Shown here: one piece after another, positions 24,501 through 26,719 of the stretch | Numbering within the stretch: position 1 is the first letter of the stretch | How the letters are laid out: the number at the start of each line of letters is the position of its first letter | DNA from: an uncultured Lachnospiraceae bacterium | GTDB taxonomy: Bacteria > Bacillota > Clostridia > Lachnospirales > Lachnospiraceae | NCBI GenBank assembly: GCA_945787485.1 | Contig: CALZHV010000005.1 | Location: 1-26,719, forward strand | DNA: 26,719 bases | Direction of reading: 5' to 3' | The notes under the pieces: model-generated | The model's database searches: none | Told to the model about the DNA's origin: nothing | What the model saw: the letters and a program-made list of their open reading frames with translations, nothing else | Position numbers and translations under genes: made by a program

Positions 24501-24745
24501 AGGTAGATGGTAAAATTACTGATTATTATGCTATAGGAGAATGCTTTATAGGTGTTGATCTTGAACCGGGTAAGCATGAGATTGAAATGAGTTATACACC
24601 GCAGGGATTATATCCGGGACTCATAATATCAGCGATTTCACTGGTGATTTTCATGGCAATTATTATTAGTAAAAATAGTAAAAAAGATGACGGTGATTCA
24701 GTAGAAAACACCAATAATGACATTGACCGAACAGAAAATATATAG
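21587..24745 (+). CDS. GtrA-YfhO fusion membrane protein
   Basis: Two known membrane families are joined in one 1052-residue chain. Residues 10-137 are a complete four-helix GtrA domain (RYLFIGGCTTLVNLIVFYLL, IFAYFTNKIFVF, YIFSKLFVFKK), a family proposed to flip polyprenyl-phosphate sugars. Residues 148-1035 are a YfhO protein: TIVDSMHQYLPFFSDYR (179-195) with the acidic Asp182, FYSWNVALGSNF, YYFSSPFN, many helices, then an outer beta-rich domain (about 690-1010) with PYDKGWRVKVDG and a last helix (about 1013-1033). YfhO is needed in Bacillus for sugar decoration of lipoteichoic acid with CsbB. A highly charged loop (270-312, GKKGRASNRKKKREL) interrupts the YfhO part. It lies 32 bases after the GH9 gene with AGAGGT upstream. 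Confidence 0.9.
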   Translation: MKRLISKVWNNEQVRYLFIGGCTTLVNLIVFYLLRTFTNADRNLSNLIAIISAIIFAYFTNKIFVFKSNTKGFIDTAREAGAFVAARLVAMAVELLGVVILCDSFRFNEFAAKLFVQVVVVVVNYIFSKLFVFKKEKKTLNEIFEENYCYIISALLALVVMIGVYLTEQIAPLGDHTLTIVDSMHQYLPFFSDYRDKILNGGSLFYSWNVALGSNFMSLGSYYFSSPFNLILLLFNKNNMVSGVCLLITIKICIGAFTMAYMLKNMELTRLVENSELDDIDSIESDIKAASGKKGRASNRKKKRELKNARFFTKNNIIIIAIAVSYALSNYVVGYFWNVMWLDCIMVFPLILLGFERLMEKGDYRMYVLSLCYCLFCNYYIGYIICVFLVLWFFVYRHKSVKAFFRGGLRFTIGSLLGGGLGAFLLLPAYYGIMSTASANTKLPAWEWYGSIFEMFKQQLMFAEPITNQTFDGGVNLYCGIIIIPAVLVYLMCKKVKLGDKLRRVILLAALMISFNATTLNYIWHGMHDQYGIPNRFSFLFIMVVLLMAYEAIIRIDEVKPFWVIASTVLSIGFIVLCYFKGSDVTLLMLISSLLMVLVYGLLMLAGTLKVFKPYKFRIIIGFVCIAEMLVSGIVGFNVSGCYEYKKNYKTTDNVEAANNAIDEMLEGTDRGLVRRELVDSVVLDEATWHNMPSVGIFCSTVNGELVTTMGKLGFYTGANEFLYMGSTPFTNTLFNIGYLLEREDDFNNFDFDYVKTVEDVGIYENPYPLSIGFAASNQVKNWDRYAGLPLVNQNNLAFCITGMDGFFNMKYPTLNAESDNCDIEIEGNYIRYTPIDKGDTSIMASFFIPEDGDYYINCRGNYINKIRFFIDGEEITCDRYQVQIFHLGKLKKDQYVNVEFIYKNMQMKAENASVFLATYDEDVYQQVYEKMSDNMLNVTEYADGYIKGNIDIPEDEILMTTIPYDKGWRVKVDGKITDYYAIGECFIGVDLEPGKHEIEMSYTPQGLYPGLIISAISLVIFMAIIISKNSKKDDGDSVENTNNDIDRTENI

Positions 24746-24812
24746 TAAAATGATTTTATATGTTTGTACCATTTGAACGAAAACTATAAATGAAGAGGGG
24801 TGCTTATAATCA

Positions 24813-26573
24813 ATGGACAATATTAAGAAACTTGGTTGGAAAAAACTGCTTATTATTGTTGCGGCAGTTGAGGTTGTTCTTGGAATAATATCTGCTGTTG
24901 TTAAGAATCCGATAGTGGCTGTTATAGCCGGAGTGATTTCAGCGGTTGCGACAGGGTTTGTCATTTTTGCATTATGCGGTGATGAAATCGAAGGTCATTC
25001 AAAGAGCGACAAATACAAAAAGTTGTTTATGAATCTTCCAATTGGATTCGCACAGGCGAGAATTATTACAGATTCAGCCGGCAATTCTACAGGTTACTGC
25101 ATTGAGGAAGCAAATGAAAAGTTTGGAAATTATTTTAATCTCGATACTGTTGATCTTGAAGGTAAGATTTTAGGGGAAAGCAAGATTGAAGTGTTGCAGG
25201 ATATCAATGCATGGTTTACTGCATATAATACTTCAGGTACAAAAGAGGGCGACTTCATGGATGTGGAAATCACAATGGAGAAGCTTGGAAAAGTATTTAA
25301 TACCGTTATGTATAAGTCAGAGTCTGATTATATAAATATGGTTGTTATCGATATCACAGAGCAGAAGGATACAGAGAATAAGTTATCAAAGGCTATCGAG
25401 GATGCAAATGCAGCATACAAGACTCAGGCAGAATTCCTTGCAAACATGAGTCACGAGATAAGAACTCCTATCAACGGAATACTTGGTATGCTCCAGCTTA
25501 CACTTATGGCTGATGACCTTCAGGCAGATTACAGAGACAATCTTTATACTGCAAAAAATTGTGCGGACACATTGCTTAGACTTATCAATGATATTCTTGA
25601 TATCAGTAAACTTGAAGCAGGTAAATATAATCTTAAGGAAGAGATATTTGATATCAGAAGTGCAATAGAAGAAACTGTTGCGGCACAGGTTCCGACTGCA
25701 ACAAATAAGGGTCTTGCGCTTGATTGTTCATTTGGAAACAATATTCCTGCACTTGTAAAGGGTGACGGACAAAGAATACAGCAGATATTAAACTGTCTGC
25801 TTTCAAATGCACTTAAGTTTACATCTGAAGGTAGTGTAAGAGTAAAGATTGCTGCCATCGATATTGATAAGGAAACAATTAATATAAGAATCGCAGTAGC
25901 CGATTCAGGTATTGGTATTTCAGAGAAAGACATGAATAAGTTATTCATAAGATTCTCACAGGTTGATTCATCAGATACGAGAAAATATGGTGGTTCAGGT
26001 CTCGGACTTGTTATTTCAAAGCAGATTGCCGAGCTTATGGGTGGTACAATTACAGTACAGAGTAAAGAGGGCATCGGTTCTACATTTATTGCAGAGATAC
26101 CTCTTAAGATTGTTAAAGCTGCTGAGTATGAAGCTTCTAAGGAAACTGAAAAGAAAAAGGATGATGCAGCAGTATTTTCTATAAATGCTCACAGCAAAGC
26201 AAGAATCCTTGTTGCAGAAGATGAGCCGGTTAATCAGCAGGTTATCGGTAAGCTTCTCGGTATGGCAGGTTTCTCTTATGATATAGCTGAAAATGGAGAG
26301 AAAGCTATTGAGCTCTTTAAGCAGAAGGATTACGATGCAGCATTGTTCGATGTTCAGATGCCGGTTATGGATGGTATCGCTGCAACTCAGGAAATTCGTG
26401 AGATAGAGCAGAAAGAACATAGAAAGAGACTTCCAATCATCGCTGTTACAGCAAGGGCAATGTTTGGTGACAAGGAGCGTATTCTTGAGAATAAGCTTGA
26501 TGATTATATAGCAAAGCCATACAACTTGAATACAGTTGTAGAAACCCTTAATAAATATATCCAAGAGGATTAA
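24813..26573 (+). CDS. Hybrid sensor histidine kinase/response regulator
   Basis: The 586-residue protein has two membrane helices (about 12-30 and 33-54) with almost no outer loop, then a PAS-like region (about 68-185), a short coiled linker, and HisKA with phospho-acceptor His214 in FLANMSHEIRTP. The ATPase domain has Asn332 (N box), G1 DSGIGI (364-369) and G2 GSGLGL (394-399). A receiver domain follows (463-586) with E469-D470, Asp513 in ALFDVQMP, Thr546 and Lys568. No output domain or histidine phosphotransfer protein is encoded nearby, so its target is elsewhere. It starts 67 bases after the YfhO gene with GAGGGGTG about 10 bases upstream, and probably ends the hisA-led transcription unit. 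Confidence 0.94.
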   Translation: MDNIKKLGWKKLLIIVAAVEVVLGIISAVVKNPIVAVIAGVISAVATGFVIFALCGDEIEGHSKSDKYKKLFMNLPIGFAQARIITDSAGNSTGYCIEEANEKFGNYFNLDTVDLEGKILGESKIEVLQDINAWFTAYNTSGTKEGDFMDVEITMEKLGKVFNTVMYKSESDYINMVVIDITEQKDTENKLSKAIEDANAAYKTQAEFLANMSHEIRTPINGILGMLQLTLMADDLQADYRDNLYTAKNCADTLLRLINDILDISKLEAGKYNLKEEIFDIRSAIEETVAAQVPTATNKGLALDCSFGNNIPALVKGDGQRIQQILNCLLSNALKFTSEGSVRVKIAAIDIDKETINIRIAVADSGIGISEKDMNKLFIRFSQVDSSDTRKYGGSGLGLVISKQIAELMGGTITVQSKEGIGSTFIAEIPLKIVKAAEYEASKETEKKKDDAAVFSINAHSKARILVAEDEPVNQQVIGKLLGMAGFSYDIAENGEKAIELFKQKDYDAALFDVQMPVMDGIAATQEIREIEQKEHRKRLPIIAVTARAMFGDKERILENKLDDYIAKPYNLNTVVETLNKYIQED

Positions 26574-26579
26574 ATTATT

Positions 26580-26609
26580 GAAAAAGACCGTCTTACGACG
26601 GTCTTTTTC
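26580..26609 (+). terminator. Rho-independent terminator after the hybrid kinase
   Basis: A perfect 13-bp stem (26580-26592 with 26597-26609) reads GAAAAAGACCGTC, loop TTAC, then the complement ending in TTTTTC. It begins 7 bases after the stop codon and has A and T tracts on its two sides. Confidence 0.93.
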
Positions 26610-26616
26610 GTTGCCT

Positions 26617-26719
26617 GATTGTGTAGCAGAATGTAATAATATAACATGCCTGCCTTGTGAGTGTTTCATATATGTTGCAGACCAGATTGTGCAGCAGGAT
26701 GTAATAATATAACATGCCT
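26617..26719 (+). repeat. Two 35-bp direct repeats at the window edge
   Basis: Copies at 26617-26651 and 26685-26719 differ at only two bases (GATTGTGTAGCAGA versus GATTGTGCAGCAGG in the first part) and are separated by 33 unrelated bases. The 3' half of each holds the imperfect palindrome ATGTAATAATATAACAT (26631-26647 and 26699-26715; seven of eight pairs match). The second copy ends exactly at the last base, so further copies may follow. This could be a tandem operator or promoter region, an intergenic repeat, or the edge of an array. Confidence 0.8.

Noticed and set aside
24029..24577. 182-residue minus-strand open frame inside the YfhO region
   Set aside because: Antisense to conserved YfhO sequence, with Ile/Asn-rich low-complexity translation and no ribosome site.
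26016..26669. 217-residue minus-strand open frame over the receiver domain and terminator
   Set aside because: It crosses a strong terminator and is antisense to the conserved receiver domain.
26617..26719. CRISPR array
   Set aside because: Only two copies with two mismatches are visible and no cas gene is in the window; the internal palindrome and position fit operators or an intergenic repeat at least as well. Kept as a repeat, not called CRISPR.

Overview
The window looks like chromosome of a low-GC Clostridia member, most likely a gut or rumen Lachnospiraceae. This is inferred from the AT-rich composition, strong AGGAGG-type ribosome binding sites, the family mix (BceABRS-type module, YfhO, CbxX/SpoVK-like AAA ATPase, GH9 cellulase lipoprotein) and the many compact operons. 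I see no rRNA, tRNA, transposase, integrase or phage gene. No gene-free stretch exceeds 300 bases.

Layout. (1) 2-1056: the end of a polar amino-acid ABC importer (permease tail plus ATPase), closed by a hairpin. (2) 1064-2806: Maf nucleotide pyrophosphatase on the minus strand, a divergent YunG-like small protein, and a TM2-domain membrane protein with its own promoter and a textbook terminator. (3) 2869-7495: a four-gene detoxification/sensing module of the BceAB-BceRS type (ATPase, FtsX-type permease with a large outer domain, OmpR-type regulator, intramembrane-sensing kinase). A 13-bp direct repeat spaced 21 bp lies upstream and is a likely regulator site. (4) 7553-10242: an E1-like ThiF/MoeB/HesA adenylyltransferase overlapping a two-domain GT2 glycosyltransferase that starts with TTG, closed by a strong terminator. 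(5) 10222-11652: a CbxX/CfqX AAA+ ATPase on the minus strand, with an unrecognised N-terminal region and a perfect 9-bp inverted repeat upstream. (6) 11776-18393: a good sigma-A-type promoter driving two tandem DUF2142 membrane proteins and a 1059-residue glycosyltransferase with three GT domains. (7) 18411-26609: an extended -10 promoter, then a eukaryotic-type HisA isomerase, a GH9 lipoprotein cellulase, a GtrA-YfhO fusion and a hybrid histidine kinase, ended by a strong terminator. (8) 26617-26719: two 35-bp near-identical direct repeats, each carrying an imperfect 17-bp palindrome, running to the window edge.

How the genes fit together. From about 8.3 to 24.7 kb the dominant theme is envelope glycan assembly: cytoplasmic GT2/GT4 enzymes, polytopic DUF2142 proteins with a GT-C-like acidic motif, and a GtrA-YfhO fusion that joins a lipid-linked-sugar flippase-type domain to a GT-C-type transferase domain. 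The GH9 enzyme is anchored outside the membrane by a lipobox and links the region to plant-fibre use. The most distinctive points are the GtrA-YfhO fusion, the eukaryote-type HisA placed beside a cellulase rather than in a his operon, the triple-GT protein with two DUF2142 partners, and the terminal repeats. All assignments come from reading motifs by eye; no database search was run.
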